Shown one piece after another: positions 52,398 to 61,326 of a stretch of 64,000 nt of DNA (its first letter is position 1; each line of letters begins with the position of its first letter). The stretch is from Arthrobacter globiformis. Its GTDB lineage: Bacteria; Actinomycetota; Actinomycetes; Actinomycetales; Micrococcaceae. The DNA is taken from the NCBI RefSeq assembly GCF_030817195.1, contig NZ_JAUSYZ010000002.1, forward strand, positions 186,001 through 250,000. The letters are read 5' to 3'. Both the position numbers and the translations under genes were made by a program. Below the pieces are notes generated by a model that did no database searches, was not told the DNA's origin, and saw only the letters and a list, made by a program, of their open reading frames with translations.

Positions 52398-53083
52398 CCA
52401 CCCGGACCGCCCGGCCCGCACCCTCGCCGGCCCTGCAACAGAACCCCATCGTCGCTGTCCTCCGCGCACACCACGCCCGCGACTACGCCCCGGTCATCGA
52501 CGCCCTGCTCACCGGAGGGATCCGCTCCATCGAACTGACCCTCAGCACCGGCGGCGTCTTCGAGACCCTGCCCGGCCTCCTGGACAGGTTCGGCACCGAC
52601 GCGGACATCGGCATCGGCACCATCACCACCCCTGAGGAGACGGCCCGCGCCCTCGACGGAGGCGCCTCCTTCGTCGTCACCCCGGTCACGGACACGGACA
52701 TCGTTGCCGCCTGCGCCGCCCGCAATGTGCCCGTCTACCCGGGCGGGCTGACCCCCACGGAGCTACTGGCCGGCTGGAAGGCGGGAGCAACAGCGGTGAA
52801 AATATTCCCCGCCTCGACGGTCGGACCCTACTACCTCGCCCAGCTGCGCGGCCCCTTCCCGGACCTTGAGGTGATCCCCAGCGGGGGAGTAGGCATCCCC
52901 GAAGCGCCGGGGTGGATCACCGCCGGGGCCCTGGCCGTGAGCGTAGGCGGCCCGCTGCTGCAGGACGCCTTCACCGGAGGCGATGCGGCCGCTCTGGTTC
53001 GACGGGCACAACAGCTAACGGACACGGTCGCCCAAGCGGTATCAGCCCGGTCCGCCGGCGCGGCTGCAGGAGGAGCACGATGA
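52394..53083 (+). CDS. eda: KDPG/KDPGal-type aldolase
   Basis: 229 aa from the ATG overlapping the SDR stop. E47 in IRSIELTLSTGG and the Schiff-base K136 in GATAVKIFPASTVGP are the catalytic pair; VTPVTDTDIVAACAARNVPV and PSGGVG are further family motifs. Cleaves a 6-phospho-2-keto-3-deoxy acid to pyruvate and glyceraldehyde 3-phosphate. Works after the kinase coded next. Confidence 0.9.
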   Translation: MTTRTARPAPSPALQQNPIVAVLRAHHARDYAPVIDALLTGGIRSIELTLSTGGVFETLPGLLDRFGTDADIGIGTITTPEETARALDGGASFVVTPVTDTDIVAACAARNVPVYPGGLTPTELLAGWKAGATAVKIFPASTVGPYYLAQLRGPFPDLEVIPSGGVGIPEAPGWITAGALAVSVGGPLLQDAFTGGDAAALVRRAQQLTDTVAQAVSARSAGAAAGGAR

Positions 53084-54060
53084 GCAGCGGATTTGCTTCG
53101 CCGGCCAGCGGACAGGCAGCGTCAGAGGTCCTAACACTGGGCGAAACCATGGCCCTGATGAAAGCGGACACTCCCGGGCCGCTGGCCCACGCCGCATCCC
53201 TCAGCCTTGGCATCGGCGGCGCCGAAAGCAACGTCGCCATTGCCCTCCAACGCCTCGGCAGCACCGTGACCTGGGCCGGGCGTGTCGGCGCCGACAGCCT
53301 CGGCGACCTGGTGCTGCGCGAACTCCGCGCCGAAGGCCTCCACCTCGCCGCGACACGGGACGACACAGCCCCTACCGGACTGATGATCAAGGAACGGCGC
53401 ACCCAGGACGCCCAGAAAGTCTGGTACTACCGCAGCGGCAGCGCCGGTTCCCGGCTGGCACCCGGCGACGTCCCGGCGGAGCAGATCGCAGCAGCCCGGC
53501 TGCTGCACATCACCGGGATCACCCTGGGCCTGTCCTCCTCGGCCGCAGACGCGATCGATTGCGCCATCGACTGCGCCAAGGAAGCCGGAACATTGGTCTC
53601 GTTCGACCTGAACTACCGCTCCGCCCTCTGGAAACATAAGGACGCCGGCAGCAGCTTCCGCAGGATCGCCGCGCAATCGGACATCGTCTTCGCAGGCGAC
53701 GACGAAGCACCCATCATCGTCGCAGCAGGCACGCCGGCCGAACTCGCGCGGCGGATCAGCGACCTGGGCCCTTCACAGGTCATCATCAAGCGCGGAGCCG
53801 CGGGATGCCTCGCCCTGGTCAACGGAACGGAGTATGAGCAGCCTGCCATTCCGATCACCCCCGTTGACACCGTCGGTGCCGGTGACGCCTTCGTCGCTGG
53901 CTACCTCGCCGAACTCCTCGCCGGCCTGGCCGTTCCCGGCCGCCTGCTGACGGCAGTGAAAACCGGCGCCTTCGCCTGCCTTGTACCAGGAGACTGGGAA
54001 GGCATGCCCCGCCGCAGTGAATTGGCCCTCCTCGGCGCCCGCGAACCTGTATCCCGCTGA
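53080..54060 (+). CDS. kdgK: 2-keto-3-deoxygluconate kinase-type sugar kinase (PfkB family)
   Basis: 326 aa, ATGA overlap with the aldolase gene. PfkB motifs: GGAESNVAIALQRLG near residue 45 and DTVGAGDAFVAGYLAELLAG with the catalytic Asp at about 269. VSFDLNYRSALWKHK is typical of KDG kinases. With the aldolase it completes the lower part of an Entner-Doudoroff-like route. Confidence 0.9.
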   Translation: MSSGFASPASGQAASEVLTLGETMALMKADTPGPLAHAASLSLGIGGAESNVAIALQRLGSTVTWAGRVGADSLGDLVLRELRAEGLHLAATRDDTAPTGLMIKERRTQDAQKVWYYRSGSAGSRLAPGDVPAEQIAAARLLHITGITLGLSSSAADAIDCAIDCAKEAGTLVSFDLNYRSALWKHKDAGSSFRRIAAQSDIVFAGDDEAPIIVAAGTPAELARRISDLGPSQVIIKRGAAGCLALVNGTEYEQPAIPITPVDTVGAGDAFVAGYLAELLAGLAVPGRLLTAVKTGAFACLVPGDWEGMPRRSELALLGAREPVSR

Positions 54061-54111
54061 GTAAAAGACCACTGGACAAGACAGCGTAATCCATGTCACT
54101 CTGGAACCCAG

Positions 54112-54123
54112 AAAACCGGTTTT
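54112..54123. promoter_or_regulatory. LacI-type operator 2
   Basis: AAAACCGGTTTT, extended to the 14-bp palindrome GAAAACCGGTTTTC (54111-54124), 83 bp before the binding-protein gene. Same as operator 1. Confidence 0.75.
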
Positions 54124-54206
54124 CCGATGGAGGGGAACCAGGTGCATGATCGGGCTGTCGGCCCGCAACATCCTCGACGGCGTCGTCGACTCACAGAAGG
54201 ATCTCC

Positions 54207-55277
54207 ATGAAGAACCAGCGCCGCTCTCTGCGGCTGGCAGCAGCGGCCGGTGTGATCGCCATTTCACTGGCCGGCTGCGCGAAACCCTTGCCCAAAGCAG
54301 AAATCGACACCTCCAGGCTGCAGGGCCAGACGGCCACCCAGGTCATCGAACGGACTTCCAGCCAGACCTGCATCAACCCCGCCCCAACTGGCAAGCCCCT
54401 GTCGGAGATGGTGGTGGGGTTCTCCCAGTCAGAGAACGAACAGAACCCCTTCCGGGCCTTGGAGACCGCATCCGTTAAGGCCGCCGTGGAGTCCAAGGTC
54501 AAGGGCTTTCGATACACCAATGCCAACAGCAGCCAAGCCAAGCAGCTCACCGACATCCTGTCCATGATCAATCAGGGCGTCGATGCCCTGGTCGTGGCCC
54601 CGATCAGCAGCACCGGGCTGCAGAGCGCCTTCGCGGCCGCCAAAGAGAAGGGAATACCGGTCGTCACCATCGACCGCAAGACCCAGGGCGAGCCGTGCAC
54701 CGACTATCTGACGTTCCTTGGCTCCGACTTCTACCAGCAGGGAGTACGGGCCGCGCGTGCCATGGCGGACGCCACGGGCGGAACCGGGAGGGTCGCCGAA
54801 ATCCAAGGCGCCCCCGGCAACGACGTCGCCACGATGCGCACCCGGGGGTTCCACGACGAACTGGCGAACCACCCGGGGATCCGGGTCCTCGCCCAGCAGA
54901 CGGCCAACTGGGCCACCAGTGAAGCACAGCAGGTCACCGAACAGATCCTGGCAGCACGGCCGGACATCAACGGCATCTACACCCACAGCGACACCATGGC
55001 CCTGGGCGCCCTGACGGCGGTGCGCAACTACGGCAAAGCCGCAGGCGAGGACATCCACATCGTCTCCATCGACGGTACCCGCGACGCGGTCAAGTACGTG
55101 GCCGACGGAAAGATCCACGCGGTCGTGGAAACAAATCCACGCTTTGGCCCCGGCGCGCTCAAAGCCATCGAAGACTGGTTCGCCGGCCGGAAAATACCCG
55201 AGGAATCCATCATGAAAGATTCGCTCTTCACACACGAGAACGCCCAGCAAGCGGTGGATTCGGGGGCAGCGTACTAA
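54207..55277 (+). CDS. ABC sugar-binding lipoprotein, YtfQ-like
   Basis: 356 aa with lipoprotein signal (RRSLRLAAAAGVIAISLAGC; lipobox L-A-G-C). The periplasmic-binding fold has VGFSQSENEQNPFRALETAS, DALVVAPISSTGLQSAFAAA, IPVVTIDRKTQGEP and VSIDGTRDAVKYVADGKIHA. This is the group of YtfQ, the galactofuranose-binding protein. Two permeases behind it (as YtfT and YjfF) strengthen a furanose or related sugar as ligand. Start follows AAGGATCTCC. Confidence 0.85.
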   Translation: MKNQRRSLRLAAAAGVIAISLAGCAKPLPKAEIDTSRLQGQTATQVIERTSSQTCINPAPTGKPLSEMVVGFSQSENEQNPFRALETASVKAAVESKVKGFRYTNANSSQAKQLTDILSMINQGVDALVVAPISSTGLQSAFAAAKEKGIPVVTIDRKTQGEPCTDYLTFLGSDFYQQGVRAARAMADATGGTGRVAEIQGAPGNDVATMRTRGFHDELANHPGIRVLAQQTANWATSEAQQVTEQILAARPDINGIYTHSDTMALGALTAVRNYGKAAGEDIHIVSIDGTRDAVKYVADGKIHAVVETNPRFGPGALKAIEDWFAGRKIPEESIMKDSLFTHENAQQAVDSGAAY

Positions 55278-55339
55278 TGCATCCTTCGACAGCCTTCCCG
55301 GTCCCGCACGTCACCCTTTGACGAGAACGAGGTACAGCA

Positions 55340-56938
55340 ATGCCAGTACGAGAGCTTCAACCGGTACTTGAGGCACGAAGCATCCGAAAGTCCTTCAACG
55401 GCGTCCATGCGCTCAAGGACGCCTCCCTGAAACTGTATCCGGGCGAAGTGCACGGACTGAACGGCGAGAACGGGGCCGGGAAATCCACGCTGATCAAGAT
55501 CATCACCGGGTTTCACCAGCCCGACGGCGGGCAACTGCTGCTCAATGGCGACCAGGTTTCTTTCTCCAAGCCCCGTGATTCCCAGAACGCCGGGATCAGC
55601 ACCGTCTACCAGGAAGTGAACCTGATCCCCGAACGCACCGTGGCAGAGAACATTTTTCTGGGCCGCGAGCCCCGCCGCGGAATGCTCCTGGACCGCCGCA
55701 GCACCCTGGAACAGGCGGCGGACATTCTGCGGCGCTATGACCTGAGGATCGACCCCAGGGCGAAGCTATCAACGCTGGGTCTGGGTATCCAGCAGATGAT
55801 CGCCATTGTGCGGGCCGTTGCGGTCAACGCCAAGGTCGTGATCCTGGACGAACCGACGTCGGCGCTGAACGGGACCGAGACCGAGATCCTTTTCAGCATG
55901 ATTCGCACCCTGCGCGCGGAAGGTGCGGCGATACTCTTCGTCAGCCACAGGATGTCCGAACTTTATGACCTCTGCGACCGGTTCACGGTGCTGCGCGACG
56001 GACGGTTCATCGCTGAGTCATCTCCCTCCCGCATGCCCCGCACTGAGCTGATTAACGCGATGCTTGGCGGGGTGAAACTGGATGAGCAGAGACGGGACCG
56101 GCATGAGGCCAAGGCCCGCACTGAGCGGCTCGCCCAGGCGCCTGTCGCACTCTCGGTGAGGAACCTGCACTGGAGCACCCGCGTCCAGGATGTCTCCTTT
56201 GACATCCACGAAGGAGAAATCCTCGGACTGCTCGGTTTGCTCGGGTCAGGCCGCACTGAGACCTGCAAGGCCATCTTCGGAGCAGCAAGGGCCGAAAAAG
56301 GTGAAGTGCTGGTCCACGGCCGGCCCCTCACGAAGGCAACCCCCGCCAGAGCGCTGCAGGCAGGAATCGCGTACCTGTCTGAAGACCGCAAGACCGAAGG
56401 CATTTTTCCCGGACTCAGCGTCAAAGAGAACATGACCGCCGCCATGCTCCGGCGGATCAGCCCCTTTGGATTCGTCCGCGCCGCAGAACAGGACAACACC
56501 CTCCGGAAATACTCCGCCGAGCTCAAAATCAAGGCGGCCGACCCTGACCAGGCTGCCTCGGAACTCTCCGGCGGAAACCAGCAAAAGGTCCTGCTGGCCC
56601 GCTGGCTCTCACTGGCCCCCAAAGTGGTCTTGCTGGACGATCCGACGCGCGGTATCGATGTCGGCGCCAAGGCAGAAGTACACAGGGTCATCCGGGCACT
56701 GGCTGACGACGGCATCGCGGTCCTGCTGACCTCCAGTGAAACAGAGGAGCTCCTCGCGCTCTCTGACCGCATGATCGTCCTCAGCGAAGGACATGTGACC
56801 GGCCAGGTGCATCCGCACGACGTCGAGTACGAAGACCTTCTGTCCCTGATGTCCGGACAAAACGCCGACGTAGGCAACCCGTCCGGGCCCGGGACAGCCG
56901 ACGACAAAAACTCCGCAGCCATTGGAGGGAAACCATGA
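55340..56938 (+). CDS. ABC sugar importer ATPase, two nucleotide-binding domains
   Basis: 532 aa, RbsA/YtfR type. First half: Walker A GENGAGKSTLIKI near residue 42, Walker B VVILDEPTSALNG. Second half: degenerate Walker A GLLGSGRTETCKAIFG, signature ELSGGNQQKVLLARWLS near residue 408, VVLLDDPTRGIDVGAKAEVH. Energises uptake with the two permeases that follow. Start after AACGAGGTACAGCA; 62 bp from the binding protein. Confidence 0.92.
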   Translation: MPVRELQPVLEARSIRKSFNGVHALKDASLKLYPGEVHGLNGENGAGKSTLIKIITGFHQPDGGQLLLNGDQVSFSKPRDSQNAGISTVYQEVNLIPERTVAENIFLGREPRRGMLLDRRSTLEQAADILRRYDLRIDPRAKLSTLGLGIQQMIAIVRAVAVNAKVVILDEPTSALNGTETEILFSMIRTLRAEGAAILFVSHRMSELYDLCDRFTVLRDGRFIAESSPSRMPRTELINAMLGGVKLDEQRRDRHEAKARTERLAQAPVALSVRNLHWSTRVQDVSFDIHEGEILGLLGLLGSGRTETCKAIFGAARAEKGEVLVHGRPLTKATPARALQAGIAYLSEDRKTEGIFPGLSVKENMTAAMLRRISPFGFVRAAEQDNTLRKYSAELKIKAADPDQAASELSGGNQQKVLLARWLSLAPKVVLLDDPTRGIDVGAKAEVHRVIRALADDGIAVLLTSSETEELLALSDRMIVLSEGHVTGQVHPHDVEYEDLLSLMSGQNADVGNPSGPGTADDKNSAAIGGKP

Positions 56939-57927
56939 CAGCCCAGACCCAGGCGCCGGTCCCGGCTGCCGCACGCGAAACACGTCCGGGGACGGCCCAA
57001 GCCCTCGCCTGGTCCCGCAGGAACACCGTTTATGTAGCCCTTGCAGCCCTCATGGCGTTCAACCTGATAGCGACCAGCGGCTTCGCCAACGTGTGGACGA
57101 TCCAAAATCTCCTGTTCACCGCCGCACCGATCATCCTGATCGCGGTTGGACAGACCTTGGCCATCGGTACCGGCGGAATAGACCTTTCCGTCGGATCCGT
57201 CATGGCACTCGCCTCCGCGGTCATCGCCCAGTACCTGGGCTACGGGGAGCCGGCGGCGCTGCTCGCCGCGGTCGCCGCCGCGGGCCTCATCGGCGCCATC
57301 AACGGCTCCCTGATCACCTTTCTGCGCATCAATCCCCTGATCACCGGCCTGGGGCTGCTCGTGGCAGTCCGTGGCCTCGCCCAGGCGCTGACCGGAGGCG
57401 CACGCAGCGACCTGCCCTTTGAAGGCTTCTTCAGCTGGCTCGGAACCGCATCCGTCGCCGGCATCCCGGTAGTGGCGCTGGCCGCCGGCGGCATCGCCGT
57501 CGCCGTAGCGGTTGCCATCCGCCGCACCGCCTTTGGCCGCTATGCCCTGTTTGCCGGTTCCAACCGCACGGCAGCCTTTCTCGCCGGAACCCCGCGGCTC
57601 AGCACCCTGATGACGATCTACATCCTCAGTGCCGTGCTGGCCGGAATTGCCGGCGTGATGGTTTCGGACCGTATCGGCGCCTCGGACCCGAGCTTCATCG
57701 GCGTCAACTTCGAACTCACAGCCATCGCCGCTGTCGTGATCGGAGGCACACCCCTGGCCGGCGGAAAAATCTCCATACCCGGCGCGGTCGCGGCCGCAGT
57801 GTTCCTCCAGCTGATTGATACCACCTTCGTCATGCACGACCTCAACTTCGCCTTCGCCCAGATCCTCAAGGCGATTCTCATCGTCGCAGCGCTGTATCTG
57901 CAGCGTTCAGCTAAGGAGTCACGATGA
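56935..57927 (+). CDS. ABC sugar permease, YtfT-like
   Basis: 330 aa, ATGA overlap with the ATPase. About 8-10 helices; GQTLAIGTGGIDLSVGSVMA and GGTPLAGGKISIPGAVAAAV are the conserved RbsC-type stretches that meet the ATPase. First of a permease pair. Confidence 0.9.
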   Translation: MTAQTQAPVPAAARETRPGTAQALAWSRRNTVYVALAALMAFNLIATSGFANVWTIQNLLFTAAPIILIAVGQTLAIGTGGIDLSVGSVMALASAVIAQYLGYGEPAALLAAVAAAGLIGAINGSLITFLRINPLITGLGLLVAVRGLAQALTGGARSDLPFEGFFSWLGTASVAGIPVVALAAGGIAVAVAVAIRRTAFGRYALFAGSNRTAAFLAGTPRLSTLMTIYILSAVLAGIAGVMVSDRIGASDPSFIGVNFELTAIAAVVIGGTPLAGGKISIPGAVAAAVFLQLIDTTFVMHDLNFAFAQILKAILIVAALYLQRSAKESR

Positions 57928-58910
57928 CCGCCACGGCATCCATCACCCCCGCCGGCACCGGCGTCCGGCCACGAAACCGGATCTTGGAACTGGCACAGTC
58001 CTACGGCGCGGCGGCGGTGCTACTGCTCATCTGCGCCATTACCGCTGTCTTCTCCCCGGCCTTCGCGTCCACCGGAAACCTCAGCGCCATCATCACAGCC
58101 GCGTGCTTCATGGGACTCATCACCGTGGGTCAAAGCTTCGTCCTGATTTCCGGCGGAATCGACCTGTCCGTCGGATCAATGGTCGGCCTGGGTACGGTGC
58201 TCGCCGCCATCGCCGCCCCCGCAGGCTTGCTCCCCGCGCTGCTGGCCCCGGTTATCGCCGGAGCCCTCGTAGGCCTGGTCAACGGGCTCCTGATCGGCAA
58301 GGCACGGATGGCACCATTCATTGTCACCCTCTCGGCCCTGCTCGCCGTCAAGGGGCTGGCCGTCGCACTGGCAGCCTCCAGCCTCACCATCGACCCGGCA
58401 TCATCGTTCAACACCATCGCCAACGGCTCAGTCCTGGGCATCAACAACCTGATCTGGATCCTCATCCTGGCCTTCGCCGCGGCCGGCATCGTCCTGAACC
58501 GGACACGCTTCGGCTCCACGATATTCGCCCTTGGCGGCAACGAAGAAGCAGCGAAGATGCTGGGCGTGGATGTCGCGCGGGTCAAAACCCTGGTCTACGT
58601 CATCAGCGGCTCCCTCGCGGGACTGGCGGGAGCACTGCTCGCTTCACGGCTGTCAGCAGGGGTGGCCACGCTGGGGGCCGGCTACGAACTCCGGTCCATC
58701 GCCGCTGCCGTCATCGGCGGAGTGCTGCTCACCGGCGGCGTCGGAACGATGCTCGGCGCCCTCTGCGGCGTGCTCCTGCTCTCCGTCATCGACAACGTCA
58801 TTAACCAGATCGGCACGCTCAACGCCTACTACCAGGACAGCATCACGGGCTTGTTCCTGGTCCTCGCCGTCGTCGTCCAGAGCACTCTCACCCGAAAACG
58901 CCGTTCCTGA
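57924..58910 (+). CDS. ABC sugar permease, YjfF-like
   Basis: 328 aa, ATGA overlap with the first permease. GQSFVLISGGIDLSVGSMVG, GLVNGLLIGKARMAPFIVTL, GGNEEAAKMLGVDVARVKTL and GGVLLTGGVGTMLGALCGVL are the family motifs. Two different permeases plus one double ATPase is the Ytf/Yjf layout rather than the ribose one. Confidence 0.9.
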   Translation: MTATASITPAGTGVRPRNRILELAQSYGAAAVLLLICAITAVFSPAFASTGNLSAIITAACFMGLITVGQSFVLISGGIDLSVGSMVGLGTVLAAIAAPAGLLPALLAPVIAGALVGLVNGLLIGKARMAPFIVTLSALLAVKGLAVALAASSLTIDPASSFNTIANGSVLGINNLIWILILAFAAAGIVLNRTRFGSTIFALGGNEEAAKMLGVDVARVKTLVYVISGSLAGLAGALLASRLSAGVATLGAGYELRSIAAAVIGGVLLTGGVGTMLGALCGVLLLSVIDNVINQIGTLNAYYQDSITGLFLVLAVVVQSTLTRKRRS

Positions 58911-58994
58911 ACCCGCCCGGCCCGGCGCCACTCCCGAACTAAGCACCCGTCAAAACAAGCCAATCTAAACCACACCAGTAGAAGGAGAACCCTC

Positions 58995-59774
58995 ATGGGA
59001 ACGCTTGAGAACAAGATTGCCATTATCACCGGAGCCGCTTCCGGCATGGGCAAGGCCATGGCCCTGGGGTATGCCCGCGAAGGCGCCCACGTCGTGATCG
59101 CCGATCTAAACCTCGAGGGCGCCAATGCCGTAGCCGAAGAAATCAAACAGGCCGGCGGTTCAGCATCCGCCAAAGCCCTGAACGTGGCCAACCCGGAGGA
59201 ATCCAAAGCCCTGGTCGAAGACGTTGTCAAAGAACACGGCCACCTAGACATCCTCGTCAACAACGCCGGCATCGGCCTGATCAAATCCGTCCAAGAAACC
59301 ACTCCGCAGGAATGGGACCGGATCTTCAACGTCAACGTCAAGGGCCTCTTCTTCCTGACCCAGGCCGCCTGTGAACCGATGCGCAAACAGCGCAGCGGAA
59401 AAATCATCAGCATGGCCTCCATCGCCGGCCGCCGCGGCGAAGCCCTCGTCTCTGCCTACTGTGCCTCGAAGGCAACCGTCATCTCCATCACCCAGTCTGT
59501 GGCGATGGCCATGGCCCCCTACGGGGTGAACGTCAATGCCATGGCCCCGGGCATCGTCGATACCCCGTACTGGAAAGAAGTGGACAAGCAGTTCGGCGAA
59601 ATCACCGGCAAGGCCGAAGGGGAGACATTCCAGGATGCAGCGCACGGCATCCCGCTCGGACGCACGTCCGTGGCCGACGATGTCGTACCCCTGGCCATCT
59701 TCCTGGCAAGTGCCGGCTCGGACTACATCACCGGCCAGACATACAACGTCGAAGGCGGCATGGTCATGAGCTAG
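58995..59774 (+). CDS. SDR-family polyol/sugar dehydrogenase (sorbitol/galactitol 2-dehydrogenase-like)
   Basis: 259 aa: ITGAASGMGKAMALGY cofactor loop, NNAGIGLIKSVQETTP, SMASIAGRRGEALVSAYCAS with catalytic Ser/Tyr and Lys (YCASKATVISITQS), APGIVDTPYWKEVDKQFGEI, and the ending DYITGQTYNVEGGMVMS. These last motifs closely follow sorbitol/galactitol dehydrogenases of the SmoS type. Probably oxidises the imported sugar or polyol. Start behind GAAGGAGAACCCTC. Confidence 0.88.
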   Translation: MGTLENKIAIITGAASGMGKAMALGYAREGAHVVIADLNLEGANAVAEEIKQAGGSASAKALNVANPEESKALVEDVVKEHGHLDILVNNAGIGLIKSVQETTPQEWDRIFNVNVKGLFFLTQAACEPMRKQRSGKIISMASIAGRRGEALVSAYCASKATVISITQSVAMAMAPYGVNVNAMAPGIVDTPYWKEVDKQFGEITGKAEGETFQDAAHGIPLGRTSVADDVVPLAIFLASAGSDYITGQTYNVEGGMVMS

Positions 59775-59844
59775 CAGTTCCACCCTGCACGGCAGCCGGA
59801 CCGGCGGGCTCTCCGCCACAACTGAACGACCCGAAAGGAATAAC

Positions 59845-61326
59845 ATGCCAGCGACTCTGCTAGGGGAGAAAGCACTCCTGGGCACCACACCGTCGATGTT
59901 CATCGGCGGTGAATGGATCACTACAGAGAACACCCGGCCAGTGGACAACCCGGCCACCGGCGAAATATTCACCGGTGTACCGGAAGCACAGACAGAACAC
60001 ATCGAACTCGCCCTCAACCGCGCCCGCGCAGCGCAGACGGAATGGGCCCGCCGGCCCCTGTCCGAGCGTGCCACCGTGCTCACGGAGATAGTCCGGCAGG
60101 TGGAAGACCATGCCGAAGAGCTGGCCCGGATCGTTGTTGCCGAACAGGGCAAAACGATTACCGAGGCCCGCGGGGAGATCGGAGGCGTCAAGGCCTTCTT
60201 CGACCACGCCCTGAGCCAGAAGTACCGCACAGTAGGGGAGTTGATGGCCACGTCTTCTCCCGGACAACAGCTGGCCATCCGGGAAGAACCGGTCGGTATT
60301 GTCGCGGCCATCATTCCCTGGAACTTTCCGGCAGCGATCTTCGCCCGCAAAGTCGCGCCCGCGCTGATGGCCGGCAACGCCATTGTGGTCAAGCCCAGCG
60401 AAGTCACACCCCTGTCCGCCCTGGCGATGGCTAAAATCTGCCAGCTCGCCGGCGTCCCGGACGGGCTGGTCAGCGTCGTTACCGGGCCCGGCCGTGTCAT
60501 CGGCAAAGCCCTCGTCGAACATCCTCTGACCAACATGGTCACAGTGACAGGTTCGACACGCGCCGGCCGGGAAATATTGGCCCAGGCGTCAGAGAAAATC
60601 ATCCCGGTCTCGCTCGAGCTCGGCGGAAAGGCCCCGGTCATCGTCTTTGATGACGCCAACCTCGAGCTCGCTGTGCAGCAGGCCTTTGAAGCACGGTTCT
60701 GGAACTGCGGCCAAGTCTGCACCTGCAACGAACGCACATATGTTCAGCGGGGCGTCTATGACGAGTTCGTCAGACGGTTTGTCGAGAAGGTCGCCGGCCT
60801 CAAGGTAGGCGACCCGACCGATGAGACGTCGCAGATGGGGCCCAAGGTGTCCGAGGCAGAACGGGACAAAGTCAGGGAGTTCGTTGAGGACGCCGTCAAG
60901 GCAGGGGCCAAAGTCGAGATCGGCGGCGGCATACCAGAGGGCATGGAAGACCAGGCAGGGTACTGGTTTGCCCCGACGGTGCTGACCAACGTCAATAACG
61001 ATATGGATATCGTCCAGCAGGAAGTGTTCGGCCCGGTCCTGCCGATCATCCCCTTCGACAGCTATGAAGAAGTCATCGAATGGGCCAACTCCACCGTGTA
61101 CGGACTTACCTCGCACGTCTACACAGAAAACATGCGCACAGCGATGAACGCCACCGACGACCTCGAATTCGGGGAAGTCTACATCAACAAAATCGGTCCC
61201 GAAGAAGTCCAGGGCTACCACACCGGCTGGAAACTCTCCGGCATGGGCGGTGACGACGGACAGCACGGGTTCGAACGCTACACCCGCCGGAAGACTGTCT
61301 ACCTCGACTACGGGCTCCAGTCGTGA
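59845..61326 (+). CDS. AldA-like aldehyde dehydrogenase (lactaldehyde/glycolaldehyde type)
   Basis: 493 aa: PWNFPAAIFARKVAPALMAG, base E258 in LELGGKAPVIVFDDANLELA, nucleophile C292 in CGQVCTCNERTYVQRGVYDE, and the ending YHTGWKLSGMGGDDGQHGFE. The CNCxER-type site and this ending are those of E. coli AldA. It would oxidise a short hydroxyaldehyde released in sugar breakdown. Last gene of the module. Start with CGAAAGGAATAAC. Confidence 0.88.
   Translation: MPATLLGEKALLGTTPSMFIGGEWITTENTRPVDNPATGEIFTGVPEAQTEHIELALNRARAAQTEWARRPLSERATVLTEIVRQVEDHAEELARIVVAEQGKTITEARGEIGGVKAFFDHALSQKYRTVGELMATSSPGQQLAIREEPVGIVAAIIPWNFPAAIFARKVAPALMAGNAIVVKPSEVTPLSALAMAKICQLAGVPDGLVSVVTGPGRVIGKALVEHPLTNMVTVTGSTRAGREILAQASEKIIPVSLELGGKAPVIVFDDANLELAVQQAFEARFWNCGQVCTCNERTYVQRGVYDEFVRRFVEKVAGLKVGDPTDETSQMGPKVSEAERDKVREFVEDAVKAGAKVEIGGGIPEGMEDQAGYWFAPTVLTNVNNDMDIVQQEVFGPVLPIIPFDSYEEVIEWANSTVYGLTSHVYTENMRTAMNATDDLEFGEVYINKIGPEEVQGYHTGWKLSGMGGDDGQHGFERYTRRKTVYLDYGLQS

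Noticed and set aside
55963..57837. A 624-aa minus-strand frame opposite the ABC ATPase and permease
   Set aside because: Shadow of the ABC genes; no domain or start signal.
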